Shown: piece by piece, positions 18,033 to 28,100 of the stretch
Layout of the letters: each line of letters opens with the position of its first letter
Numbering within the stretch: the stretch's first letter is position 1
Assembly (NCBI GenBank): GCA_002360455.1
Contig: DEQQ01000096.1
Location: 75,048-139,047, forward strand
Reading direction: 5' to 3'
DNA: 64,000 nt
From: Saprospiraceae bacterium UBA3362
GTDB lineage: Bacteria; Bacteroidota; Bacteroidia; Chitinophagales; Saprospiraceae
The notes under the pieces: generated by a model
Told to the model about the DNA's origin: nothing
Seen by the model: the letters and a program-made list of their open reading frames with translations, nothing else
The model's database searches: none
Position numbers and translations under genes: made by a program

Positions 18033-19088
18033 TCAATCCTTATTCATTTCTCTTGGGCTTATTAATGTCTCTGCAATTTCTTTGCATAGCCATGGTCCTC
18101 GATATATCATTCCCGAATAAATTTGGACTAAGTCAGCTCCGGAGTTAATTCTTGCTGCAGCCTCTGCGCCGCTCATTATCCCTCCCACAGAAATTAATAT
18201 CAAATCTTTGTTCGCTGTTCTGATGTATTTTAAAATCTCTTGACTTCTTTCAGCTAAAATTTTCCCGCTTAATCCACCGGATTCCGAAATTAAATATTTT
18301 GCTGATTGGAGAGATGACGGTCTGGAAATGGTAGTATTCGTAGCAATTATCCCGGTGAGCTTATTTTCTGTAACAACTTCTAAGACATCATTCAATTGTT
18401 CATTTGACAGATCAGGAGCTATTTTAAGAAAGACTGCTTTGGGTTGAGGATAAGAATAATTGAGCATTTGTACTGCAGACAACAGCTCTGATAATGGCTT
18501 TTTATCTTGTAATGTTCTAAGCCCCGGAGTGTTGGGCGACGAAACATTAATTACAAAATAATTTACACAGTCAAACAAAACCTTAAAACAATATAGATAA
18601 TCATCTATTGCTTTCTCTTGTTCTGTTGTTTTGTTTTTACCAATATTTCCACCAATGACTAATGAACTGTTGGGGTTTTGTTTTCTAAAAGATTTTATTC
18701 TTTTAGCCAAAGCATCTGCACCTTCATTATTAAATCCCATTCTGTTGATGATGCTTTCGTCTTGAATCAATCTAAACAATCTTGGTTTTGGATTTCCTTC
18801 CTGAGGTATTGGAGTGACAGTACCAACTTCAACATGGCCAAATCCTAGAACCTCAAGTTCATTTAGCCATTTACCATCTTTATCAAAACCTGCGGCGAGA
18901 CCAACTTTATTACAAAAGCGAATGCCGCTTAGCTCAACTTTTTGAGAGTTATCAGTCTTAAAACTTGACTTAAGCCAGTTCGAAACGAAAGGGATAGAAA
19001 GGCCGAACTTAAAAAATCGCATAGAAGCATAATGAGCTTCCTCAGGATCGAGTTTAAATAATACGGTTTTAAGCAAATTCCAAATCAT
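18033..19088 (-). CDS. pyrD: Dihydroorotate dehydrogenase (quinone), class 2
   Basis: A 351-residue FMN enzyme that oxidises dihydroorotate to orotate in pyrimidine synthesis and passes electrons to quinone. The N-terminal amphipathic helix (MIWNLLKTVLFKLDPEEAHYAS) that docks to the membrane marks class 2. VGLAAGFDKDG binds FMN, NVSSPNTPGLR holds the catalytic Ser, and ISVGGIMSGAEAAARI with GADLVQIYSGMIYRGP closes the phosphate site. Length is normal. The upstream dnaX gene is on the same strand, with a 56-base gap. The carB gene of the same pathway lies 36 kb away. Confidence 0.96.
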   Translation of the reverse strand: MIWNLLKTVLFKLDPEEAHYASMRFFKFGLSIPFVSNWLKSSFKTDNSQKVELSGIRFCNKVGLAAGFDKDGKWLNELEVLGFGHVEVGTVTPIPQEGNPKPRLFRLIQDESIINRMGFNNEGADALAKRIKSFRKQNPNSSLVIGGNIGKNKTTEQEKAIDDYLYCFKVLFDCVNYFVINVSSPNTPGLRTLQDKKPLSELLSAVQMLNYSYPQPKAVFLKIAPDLSNEQLNDVLEVVTENKLTGIIATNTTISRPSSLQSAKYLISESGGLSGKILAERSQEILKYIRTANKDLILISVGGIMSGAEAAARINSGADLVQIYSGMIYRGPWLCKEIAETLISPREMNKD

Positions 19089-19144
19089 ATTTATCTAAAT
19101 AAGAAGGCGTGTAAAAATGAAATCAATGGTATAGGATAAAACCT

Positions 19145-20911
19145 TCAATCTTCATGTAACTTGAGATTGAGAGTTTCTTTGAATTTGGCAATCAAAGGAT
19201 TTTTTTCTAACATTGAATCCCACTTCTCTTTTGAGGTAAAAACTTTTGGCTTCTCTTTTTCTAAAGACTCTGCCATGGCAGGATCTATTTCAATAAGAAT
19301 TGAATAATCTTTTGCGTCAAATTGAGTTCTTAATTTTTCTTCCAGCTTCAATTCTTGTCTAATACTTTCTTTTGATAACAAAGAGGCAACAAGAAATTTT
19401 ATGGTATTGGATTCCAAGATAATTTGAGTGTTATTCATGGTCACTCTCAAGGAAGCCGATTCAGTTTCCTGTTTTAGTTCATCCCAAAATTCTTGAAGAT
19501 GTTCGATACTGATTTGTTTACTATTTATTTTTTTAGCCTGTTCGTCTTCAATTATTTTTTTTCTCAAAATATCCAAACCGGCCAATGTAGGAAGTTTTTT
19601 TCCTGAAGAAGAATTGCTTACAGGAGAAGAAATTGATTCTTTCGGAGGAGTAGATATTGTAGCTAAAGGAGGAGAAGTTGCAGTCTTTTGTTGACTTTCA
19701 ACTTGTGGTAATACAGGCTTTGTATCAATTTCCTTAAGATTGGACTGAGTAGTTGATATATTGGAGCTTGAATTGGTGGTGTTAGAGGAAATTATTTTAG
19801 GTTCAGGATTTTTTTTTTGATGAGACTGAGAACAAAGTTTTAATATTAATATTTCAGTATGCAATCTTTTGTTTTTTGCTCTTGATAAATTAACTTCTGT
19901 CTCATTGATATTGTGCAATGCTGTCATAAGAAAAGAGGGAGAACAAACTTCAGCTTGTTGTTTGTACTTCTCGCTCCATACAGCACTAACATCTAATAAA
20001 CCGATAAGATCTTCATTTTTGCACATCAACAAATTTCTCATGTGTAAGGCAATTCCATCCAAGAATACCTCGGGATCAAATCCGTTTTGGATAATTTTAT
20101 CTAATAATATCAAAGCTTTGGAACTGTCTTCTGTAATGAAGGCTTCAGTAAATTTAAAATAGTAATCGGTATCCAATATATTAAGGTTGCTCAATACATC
20201 ATCATAGCTTATTTTTTTTCCACTGTAAGAGCTTATTCTATCAAAAATACTTAGAGCATCACGAAGAGCGCCGTCGGCCTTTTGGGCAATCATGGCAAGG
20301 GCTTTATCTTCAGCTTCTATGGATTCTCGAGTACAAATTTTTTGCAATTGCAGGATAATGTCATGTTCAGAAATTCTTTTAAAATCATAAATCTGACATC
20401 GACTTAAAATGGTTGGAAGGATCTTGTGTTTTTCGGTTGTTGCAAGTATAAACTTTGCATAAGGAGGAGGTTCCTCTAATGTTTTTAAAAACGCATTGAA
20501 AGCTTGAGAGGATAACATATGAACCTCGTCAACTATATAAATTTTATATTTACCATACTGAGGTTGGTAGCGAACTTGCTCAACCAGAACACGAATATCA
20601 TCTACACTATTGTTTGAAGCTGCATCCAGTTCAAAAATATTAAAGGACGCATTTTCTTGAAATGAAATGCATGTTGAGCATTCGTTGCAGGGTTCCCATT
20701 CAGAACTCGGATTTTCACAATTCAGTACACGAGCCAATATTCTCGCACAAGTGGTTTTACCAACACCCCTTGGCCCGCAAAACAGGAATGCATGAGCAAC
20801 CTGATTCTTTTGCAGAGCATTTTTTAGAGTCCTGGCTACATGATCCTGACCCATAACATCAGACCATCTTAGAGGTCTGTATTTACGAGCTGAAACGAGA
20901 AAATTTTCCAA
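19145..20911 (-). CDS. dnaX: DNA polymerase III subunit gamma/tau
   Basis: A 588-residue clamp-loader ATPase. Domains I-II carry Walker A GPRGVGKTT (about 46-54), the four-cysteine zinc module (C-x8-C-x2-C-x2-C type: NCE...CNECSTC, about 65-82), DEVHML (Walker B, about 127) and the SRC sensor (about 168). Domain III (collar) ends near residue 365. A Ser/Thr/Pro-rich linker (about 368-450) and a C-terminal helical/beta part follow, the region that makes tau. An A10 run on the coding strand lies exactly at the domain III/linker junction (see findings). The ATG start is followed by VSARKYRPLRWSDVMGQ, the usual opening. Confidence 0.96.
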   Translation of the reverse strand: MENFLVSARKYRPLRWSDVMGQDHVARTLKNALQKNQVAHAFLFCGPRGVGKTTCARILARVLNCENPSSEWEPCNECSTCISFQENASFNIFELDAASNNSVDDIRVLVEQVRYQPQYGKYKIYIVDEVHMLSSQAFNAFLKTLEEPPPYAKFILATTEKHKILPTILSRCQIYDFKRISEHDIILQLQKICTRESIEAEDKALAMIAQKADGALRDALSIFDRISSYSGKKISYDDVLSNLNILDTDYYFKFTEAFITEDSSKALILLDKIIQNGFDPEVFLDGIALHMRNLLMCKNEDLIGLLDVSAVWSEKYKQQAEVCSPSFLMTALHNINETEVNLSRAKNKRLHTEILILKLCSQSHQKKNPEPKIISSNTTNSSSNISTTQSNLKEIDTKPVLPQVESQQKTATSPPLATISTPPKESISSPVSNSSSGKKLPTLAGLDILRKKIIEDEQAKKINSKQISIEHLQEFWDELKQETESASLRVTMNNTQIILESNTIKFLVASLLSKESIRQELKLEEKLRTQFDAKDYSILIEIDPAMAESLEKEKPKVFTSKEKWDSMLEKNPLIAKFKETLNLKLHED

Positions 20912-21281
20912 GGTACAATTGTTTAATAGTTACTTTCTGTGCCCTATCTAAAAGAAAGGATGAAATTGAAATGATAAGTCATTGATTAGAATATAACAAC
21001 TCTACTCCATCACCACTCAAAAACTCTCTACACAGTAATTCAGCTAAGAAAATTTTTTAAATTTCCCTTAATTATCCTAAGATTGCAAATGTATGATATT
21101 ATATTGAGCAAATAAAACTTGAAGTCTAAAAATAGAAGAATTTTGGAGGCTCAGTTTGTAAAGATAAATAAACTTATCCCCAATGGCATTATTATAGAAG
21201 AGAAAGGGCTAAATTAAAAAGGGGCATTGATCAGATACCCCTTTTTGTATTACTTGATGGTTCACAAATGGACCCTATAAA
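20912..21281. other. Gene-free region upstream of dnaX
   Basis: No gene was recognised. It holds the terminator of the lipoprotein gene (21216-21246) and AT-rich sequence. The rest shows nothing distinctive. Confidence 0.5.
21216..21246. terminator. Intrinsic terminator
   Basis: The stem AAAAAGGGG / CCCCTTTTT is separated by 13 bases. It lies downstream of the minus-strand lipoprotein gene and is symmetric enough to act in both directions. Confidence 0.75.
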
Positions 21282-21914
21282 TTAAAACTTTATTCCTAGC
21301 CCATAGCTTGTAAACGTTCCTCCGGTTCCATCAACCGAGAACAATAAATTTCCGCCAACAATAAATTTTATGCGTTTTCCTACTTCAAAATGAGGAGCAA
21401 TTCCTATCAAATTTCCTCCAATTTCTTCGCTATTTCCAAAAAATCCGAGTTTGGTATAATTAGGGCTAATTCCAATTGTAAATATCGGAGATGGCTGGAA
21501 TGAAAAATGAAGAGGTAAAGAAAAAATATAGAATCCAGCTGTATTAAGTTTAGAATCAGAAACTCCTTTTGCACTAAAAACCAGTCCACCAATATTGGCT
21601 CCAACGGCTAAAGAAGCTTTGGAGTCTACTTCATTACCGAAAATGTTATATTTCCCTCCCACATACAAACCGGCAGGAAAATTGTATTTGAATGTAAGAT
21701 CAAATTTATCGGATAGTCCGACATTACCTTGGAACTCAGGAATAGAAAGAGGAAGAGATCCAAATGTGCCACTGGAACCAATAGCAGCACCATTGAGGGT
21801 GGCCCCAAAATCTGCTTCGCCTTTACCTGAGGTTTTTCCCGTTTGGAATTGAGTAAACGAAAAACAAGAAGCGAATAATGAAACTATACAAAATGCAATA
21901 AATAAGTTTTTCAT
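21282..21914 (-). CDS. Putative outer-membrane lipoprotein of unknown function
   Basis: A 210-residue protein. It begins MKNLFIAFCIVSLFASC, a lipoprotein signal whose lipobox ends at Cys17 (LFASC). The rest is Gly-rich with alternating hydrophobic residues (DLTFKYNFPAGLYVGGKYNIFG, ASLAVGANIGGLVFSA, KIKFIVGGNLLFSV), which looks like a small outer-membrane beta-barrel ending in Phe (GLGIKF). The ATG at 21914 was chosen because it starts the signal peptide; the frame opens further upstream. I do not recognise a family. It is divergent from dsbD. Confidence 0.7.
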   Translation of the reverse strand: MKNLFIAFCIVSLFASCFSFTQFQTGKTSGKGEADFGATLNGAAIGSSGTFGSLPLSIPEFQGNVGLSDKFDLTFKYNFPAGLYVGGKYNIFGNEVDSKASLAVGANIGGLVFSAKGVSDSKLNTAGFYIFSLPLHFSFQPSPIFTIGISPNYTKLGFFGNSEEIGGNLIGIAPHFEVGKRIKFIVGGNLLFSVDGTGGTFTSYGLGIKF

Positions 21915-22093
21915 AATAATGAGGTTTATAAGTTTTTTTATAATACGAGCAAAGCTATGCATAACATTGTTAATATTTTTCTAATATTATGATATAATTC
22001 CATTAATAAAAATTGGAAATGTACAGTGAACTATTCTTAGGGTTAAACTTGGGTTAAATTCGCTATTTGGAAATTTAAATTTAGTTTTCATTG

Positions 22094-22101
22094 TAACTTT
22101 G
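22094..22101 (+). promoter_or_regulatory. -7 box (TAACTTTG) of dsbD
   Basis: An exact TAnnTTTG match, 43 bases before the start codon. A TTTG at 22066 could be the -33 element at a slightly long spacing. Confidence 0.4.
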
Positions 22102-22144
22102 TTGATCCGTAGGAAATTTCTTACTGTATAATGTCCAAAGACTT

Positions 22145-24667
22145 ATGAAAAAACTGTATAATATATTGATTTTAAGCATTTTAGTTTTTAGTTTGCAGGC
22201 GCAACTCTTAGATCCGGTACACTGGACAACAGAGGTCAAATCATTAGGCGACAATACATATCAACTTTATTTCAAAGCTACTTTGGATCAAGGTTGGGCA
22301 ATATACAGCCAAAGCTCCGATCCAAATGCAGCCGCTCCAACAGAAATCAGTTTTGCTAAAGATGCCAATATCAGTCTTATTGGAAAACCGGAAGAACTTG
22401 GCAAAAAGAAAGAAGGCCCTGAGCCATTATTTGATAATCTAATAGTTTCAAAATATTATGATCATGTAGATTTTGTTCAAAAAATAAAGGTCAAGGATCC
22501 AAATAAACCTGTTCAAGCTGAGGTTTATTATATGACTTGCAATAGTGAAAAATGCATTCCACCAACACCAAAACCAATTACTTTTTATCTCTCAGAAGGA
22601 ACTAAAACTACAGGAGATGCAGGAACCTCTGATCATTCCATTGCAACAGCAAGCACAAGTTCTACTCCAACAGAAATCAATTCAAGTTCATCTACTAAAG
22701 ATTCTAAGTTGCTTGATCCTGTCAAAGTAAAATGCGAAATGTCTAAGTCAGCAGCCGGAAACCCTGTGTTAACTTTTACAGCCACCATGGATGAAGGCTG
22801 GCACATTTATTCTAACAAAATTGCTGATGGTGGTCCGATTCCGAGCAGTGTAGATTTTGAACAGGGTTCTCATTTTACATTAAAAGGAGAGTTGCAGGAA
22901 AAATCAGAACATAAAATTTCTGCATATGATGAAATTTTTGAAATGGATCTAGTAAAATATAAGGAGCAGGTTCAGTTTATTCAAGAAATAGAAGTCAAAG
23001 ATCCCAATACACTTGTTAAAGGATCTTTCACATATCAAACCTGTGATGCCAAACAATGTCTTCCTCCGGTAACACTGGGTTTTTCTTATGATCCAAAAAC
23101 AGAAAAATTAATTTTTGAAGGAGCAAACAAAGGGACAGGAATGGCGCCTCCTATTGATTTCAATGGTGACATAGTAGATCAGTCCAACCCAAACTTGATT
23201 AATGGGCTGGAAAATCCAAAAGGAAACTGTGGAGAGGAATTGATTAAAGGGACAAGTAATTGGTGGACTTTTATTTTTGGATTTATTGGTGGCTTGTTAG
23301 CTATATTGACCCCCTGTGTCTTTCCAATGATTCCACTTACAGTGTCATTTTTTACAAAAGATTCAAAGCAAAAAGGAATTAGAAATGCAATAATATATGG
23401 AATATTTATTATAATCATTTATGTTAGTATAGGTCTGTTGGTTACAAGTATTTTTGGAGCAACCGCACTGAATGAGCTATCCACAAATTGGATTGCAAAC
23501 TTTATTTTTTTTATTATTTTTATTGTGTTTGCATTTTCATTTTTTGGATATTTTGAAATTACATTACCAAGTTCATGGACTACAAAATCAGATGCACTAA
23601 GTGAGTCAGGGGGATTGATTGGAATTTTTTTTATGGCGTTTACACTTGCACTAGTCTCTTTTTCTTGCACAGGACCCATCGTTGGATCGGCATTGGTACA
23701 ATCTGCGACTTCTAAACTTGGACCCTTTTTAGTCATGCTAGGATTCAGTATGGCGCTTGCTATTCCATTTGGATTGTTTGCTGCGTTTCCAGCCTGGTTA
23801 AACAGCTTGCCCAAAAGTGGATCTTGGATGACCAATGTCAAGGTGGTACTGGGTTTTTTGGAACTTGCCCTGGCGTTAAAGTTTTTGTCAAATACAGATA
23901 TGGCGCGAAAATGGAATATACTTCCTTATGAAGTGTTTATGGCGCTTTGGGTCGTTATTTTTGCTCTTATGACGGCTTATTTATTTGGTTTGTTTAAATT
24001 TCCTCATGATAGCCCGGTAAAAAAATTATCTAAACCGAGAATGGTATTCGCTTTAGCTGCATTGGGAATGACTTTTTACTTGGCTTCCGGGTTCATTTAT
24101 CAAAAAGATGTGAATTCTTATAGGTCGCTTAACCTTATGAGTGGAATTGCACCTCCGTCCACATACAATTTATTTTTACCAAAAGCACAAATTAATGAAA
24201 CATTAAAAAGTAAATATATTTCATTTACAAAGTGCGCAAATAATCTGGATTGCTTTAAAGATTATTATGAAGGATTGACTTATGCTAAGGAAGTGAACAA
24301 GCCTATTTTGTTAGATTACACGGGTATATTTTGTCAAAATTGCAGAAGAACAGAAGATAGAATTTGGGTTGCTGATAGAGTAAGAAATACAATTGCAAAT
24401 GATTATGTATTGGTTTCTTTATATTGTGATGACCCTAAGCAACTTGATAAGCAGATCCTCTCAAAACCGCGAAACATTGTACTTAAAACAGTAGGAAACA
24501 AATGGGCAGATCATCAAATATTAAACTTTGAACAGAATTCACAGCCTTTGTATGTTCTCCTTACTCCTCAAGAAGAAATTTTAGCAAAACCAAGAGGATA
24601 TCGGGATGGAATTGATTCCTATTATGATTTTTTACAATGTGGATTGAATGCTTTTAAAAAGATTTAA
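22145..24667 (+). CDS. dsbD: Thiol:disulfide interchange protein DsbD with doubled N-terminal domain
   Basis: An 840-residue inner-membrane protein that carries electrons from cytoplasmic thioredoxin to periplasmic thiol proteins. After a signal peptide come two tandem DsbD-alpha-like domains (about 20-150 and 190-325), each with a paired-cysteine segment (MTCNSEKCIPP and QTCDAKQCLPP). The eight-helix core has LTPCVFPMIP (Cys about 391) and FSCTGPIVG (Cys about 508), the two cysteines that relay electrons. The C-terminal thioredoxin domain has the CQNC pair (about 730/733). Standard DsbD has one N-terminal domain; two are found in some Bacteroidota. It is a single gene between a divergent lipoprotein gene and a gene-poor spacer. 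Confidence 0.92.
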   Translation: MKKLYNILILSILVFSLQAQLLDPVHWTTEVKSLGDNTYQLYFKATLDQGWAIYSQSSDPNAAAPTEISFAKDANISLIGKPEELGKKKEGPEPLFDNLIVSKYYDHVDFVQKIKVKDPNKPVQAEVYYMTCNSEKCIPPTPKPITFYLSEGTKTTGDAGTSDHSIATASTSSTPTEINSSSSTKDSKLLDPVKVKCEMSKSAAGNPVLTFTATMDEGWHIYSNKIADGGPIPSSVDFEQGSHFTLKGELQEKSEHKISAYDEIFEMDLVKYKEQVQFIQEIEVKDPNTLVKGSFTYQTCDAKQCLPPVTLGFSYDPKTEKLIFEGANKGTGMAPPIDFNGDIVDQSNPNLINGLENPKGNCGEELIKGTSNWWTFIFGFIGGLLAILTPCVFPMIPLTVSFFTKDSKQKGIRNAIIYGIFIIIIYVSIGLLVTSIFGATALNELSTNWIANFIFFIIFIVFAFSFFGYFEITLPSSWTTKSDALSESGGLIGIFFMAFTLALVSFSCTGPIVGSALVQSATSKLGPFLVMLGFSMALAIPFGLFAAFPAWLNSLPKSGSWMTNVKVVLGFLELALALKFLSNTDMARKWNILPYEVFMALWVVIFALMTAYLFGLFKFPHDSPVKKLSKPRMVFALAALGMTFYLASGFIYQKDVNSYRSLNLMSGIAPPSTYNLFLPKAQINETLKSKYISFTKCANNLDCFKDYYEGLTYAKEVNKPILLDYTGIFCQNCRRTEDRIWVADRVRNTIANDYVLVSLYCDDPKQLDKQILSKPRNIVLKTVGNKWADHQILNFEQNSQPLYVLLTPQEEILAKPRGYRDGIDSYYDFLQCGLNAFKKI

Positions 24668-25114
24668 AATCAATAGCAGAGTCCATTTGAATTAAGCTCT
24701 AAATTTTTTTGAATCGTATTCTCCTTGATGAATTTTTCTCAATAAATGTTCAAAACAGCTGTGCCTGATTGCGAACACTGCAAACCGTGTTCAAAAATGA
24801 TCAAACGGCAAATTATTATTCATTTTCCACAATTTTAATCGGAGGAGAAATAGCCTTCCCTTGAGCTTGTTTTCCTTGTCTGTTTACGGATTCATAAACC
24901 AGTAGACAGGGAGAGTCAACCTCTTTAGTCTCTCCGGCATCAGCGAGGGCATTTTATAATGAATTGAAAATCAATATATTAAAATGAATTTTGATCAATT
25001 TGGCAAAACAAATTACAAATTTATTTAATATATTAAAAAATTGTATGTATATTTGTGTCGTTATCTGTTGTTCATATATAACGGATAACAGTCATTTATA
25101 CAAAACTACGCGAC
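24668..25114. other. Gene-poor spacer between dsbD and the SdrD-like gene
   Basis: It contains a short minus-strand coding-like remnant (24816-24953) and an AT-rich promoter region. A TATATTTG box at 25048-25055, about 60 bases before the next start codon, may be the -7 element of the downstream gene. Nothing else was recognised. Confidence 0.45.
24816..24953 (-). pseudogene. Possible C-terminal remnant of an unknown gene
   Basis: Forty-five open codons with ordinary codon composition that look like protein: ADAGETKEVDSPCLLVYESV, then NRQGKQAQGKAISPP and IKIVENE before a TAA. No start codon exists, and a stop plus AT-rich noncoding sequence lie directly upstream, so this would be a 3' fragment. 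The local GC content is higher than its surroundings. No family was recognised, and chance cannot be excluded. Confidence 0.3.
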
Positions 25115-28100
25115 ATGGTCTTAAAACTACGAATTTTGGCATTGGCACTGCCATGCCTTTTGTTTTTCAGCCTAACTCCCATTTCCATTCTTTCCCAATC
25201 AAAACCATGTCCAATACACAATGGACACAGTATTGTTAGCGGTTCGGTTTGGTCCAAACCTTCCAAAAATACTGCTACCAATTGTTTAAACAACAGTTCA
25301 TCTCTATGGACGAATATTTCCGAACTGCAAATCTCCGATGACCACTACACAGAGATTTCTATGGAGAGCAATGCCTATTCACAATGTTTGGTTCTCCAAA
25401 ATTTCAACTTACAAATACCAAAGGGAGCTACTGTACATGGCATATCATTAGAAATCGAAGGCCATAGTTTTGGAGGATATGTGAGGTCTAATATCATTGA
25501 AGCCTTGGATACTAATGCTGTTGCAACCGGAGATAATAAAGCGACATATACTAAAGTTAATGAATGGCCAAGAACGAATTTGTTTGCGGATCAAACTTGG
25601 GTATACGGAGGGCAAAATGAAAAATGGGGATTGAATCCCAATCCACAAATTGTAAATCATCCCAATTTTGGATTTAGAATTAGACTGCAAAATATTTCAG
25701 GGACTTCCGCTATTGCCAAAATAGACAGAATTAGGTTGCATGTTTACTATACCCCATTAAGTACAATGTGTATGCATGATTGTGTAAACTTCTGGGTTGA
25801 TCCTGTTCCCGGGGCCGAAAAATATCATTGGACATTTCCTCCAAATTGTTATATCGTTGGTGGAGATCCGGCATCCGACGCCATTACATTGAATATTTCA
25901 GGTTTGTTTCCGGGAGTGCATGAAGTATGCGCTCAAACCGAATCAAACGGAAAACTTTCGCAGGCTTGTTGTCTGCAATTTTTGATAGAAAACTGCGCAA
26001 GAGGCTCCATTGGAGATCAGGTTTTCTATGACGAAAACGGAAATAATTTACAAGATCTTTCCGACAAATCGGCAAAAAAAATAAAAGTACATTTATTTCA
26101 ATCTTTAACTAAAAAACTTCTCCATTCTACCGAAACAGATTCTTTGGGAAAATATCAATTTGATAGTTTAGAAACAGGATATTATTACCTTAAATTTGAT
26201 CTTCCGACTCCTTTTGTATCCGCCAAAGCTTATGAAGGAAATAATGGATCATTAGACTACAACATAGATCACAGTAATGGTATAAATACAACGGATAATA
26301 TTTTTATTTCTCCGGGACAAAATAGAAGGGACATAGATGCAGCAATGTATACATTAACGACCATTGGAGATTTTGTTTGGGAGGATATAAATGCGAATGG
26401 ACTTCAAGATAACTTAGAAGTCGGTCTTTCCAATATCAAACTGTATCTATTTTCTACTTCGAGAAAGTTACTCGACTCTACTTTAAGTCAACAGAATGGT
26501 AAATATGAATTTAAAAATATTCCACCGGGAAATTATTTTATTAGGGCAGATTTTTCTAACTTCGGAATTAGTCCACAAAATCCATCCACCAATTTTTCTG
26601 TAGATAATGATTTTAACTCTATTGGGGAAACCAATTATTTCACAGTAAATCAAGGGAATCCAAGACTAGACATTGATTTGGGTTTATTTAGATATTCTTC
26701 ATTCAGTGGCCTAGTTTGGTTTGATTTAAACAAAAATGGCATTCAAGAAAATACTGAAAAGAAAATTCCGGGAATAAAAATTAACTTGATGGATGTCTCA
26801 GGAAACTTGATCCAAAGTAAAATAAGTGGACCAAATGGTGAATATGAATTTAAGTCATTGGTTCCCGGCAGAGAATATAAATTATGTGCAGACCTGAGCA
26901 CAGAATGGAATATCACAGTTCCCGATTTGAACTCCAATAATTTTGAATCCATTGACAATGATTTTAGCTTGACAGCATGTACCGAAAATTATATAACAGC
27001 AAATAATGTTCATTTTATTTTAGATCTTGGACTGTACTCCGACTGTGAGGCAATAGCGCCGGATATGGCGATATTGGCAATGTCTGAACTTTGCTACTCA
27101 GGGAAAGAAATTAATATCATTTTTACTTCATTAGGCACTTCAACAGTTCCAAACCTTTTTGAGATGCATTATGTGCTTGTAGATGATTTGACCGGAATGA
27201 TCATAGATTATTCTACATCTCCAAATTTCAAGATTAATTCCACAGGTCAATTTTCTGTTTTTGCATTAATCTTAGGATCCAAATCACATCCTTATTACTA
27301 TGTTGATATCAACCAAATTCCAAAGAATAGTATTCAGTGGAAAGGCCTGTTATCATCTTTAAATGAACAGGGTTTTTGTTTCTCAAAAAGCTCACAAGGG
27401 GCACAATTTAGTATTGATGCCTGCTCTTCTATCAGCGGTGTAGTTTGGTTTGATTTGAATCAAAATGGAGTTCAGGAAGTTACCGAGAAAAAAATCTCAG
27501 GAATTAAGTTGTATTTGCTTGATGCGCAAGGTCAAAGAATAGAATCAAAATTATCCTCATCAACCGGACAATATTCATTCACCGGAATAACTCCGGGAGC
27601 TAAATATTCTGTGGAGTGTGAATTGACTCAAGAATGGCTTATCACAAAACAAGATATTGTGAATAACCTTTTAGATCAAACAGATAGTGATTTTGACAAG
27701 TTAGGAAAATCCGACCAGTTTTTGCTTCAAACCAATCAGCAGCTAGCACTGGACTTGGGATTGCACTGGGATTGCAAAGTACAGGCTGCAGATATGAAAA
27801 TCAGTACCCAAAGTGAATCATGTTTTTCGGGACAAGATATTCTCATCCAATTTGCAGAAGAGGGCAATCATCAGTTAGAGCCATATTATGAAGTGAAATA
27901 TGTTTTAATTGATGCCAAGGCAGACACCATTTTAGCTTATTCATCACAACCTGAATTTAATATCACAACCATTGGGGATTATGCTTTATATGCAATAGTA
28001 AGTGGAAATATTAGTCATCCTTATTATCACATTGACTTTTCACAAATAACGATAAGAGAAACAAAGTGGACAAAGTTGATCAAAGATTGGAAAGATCAAG

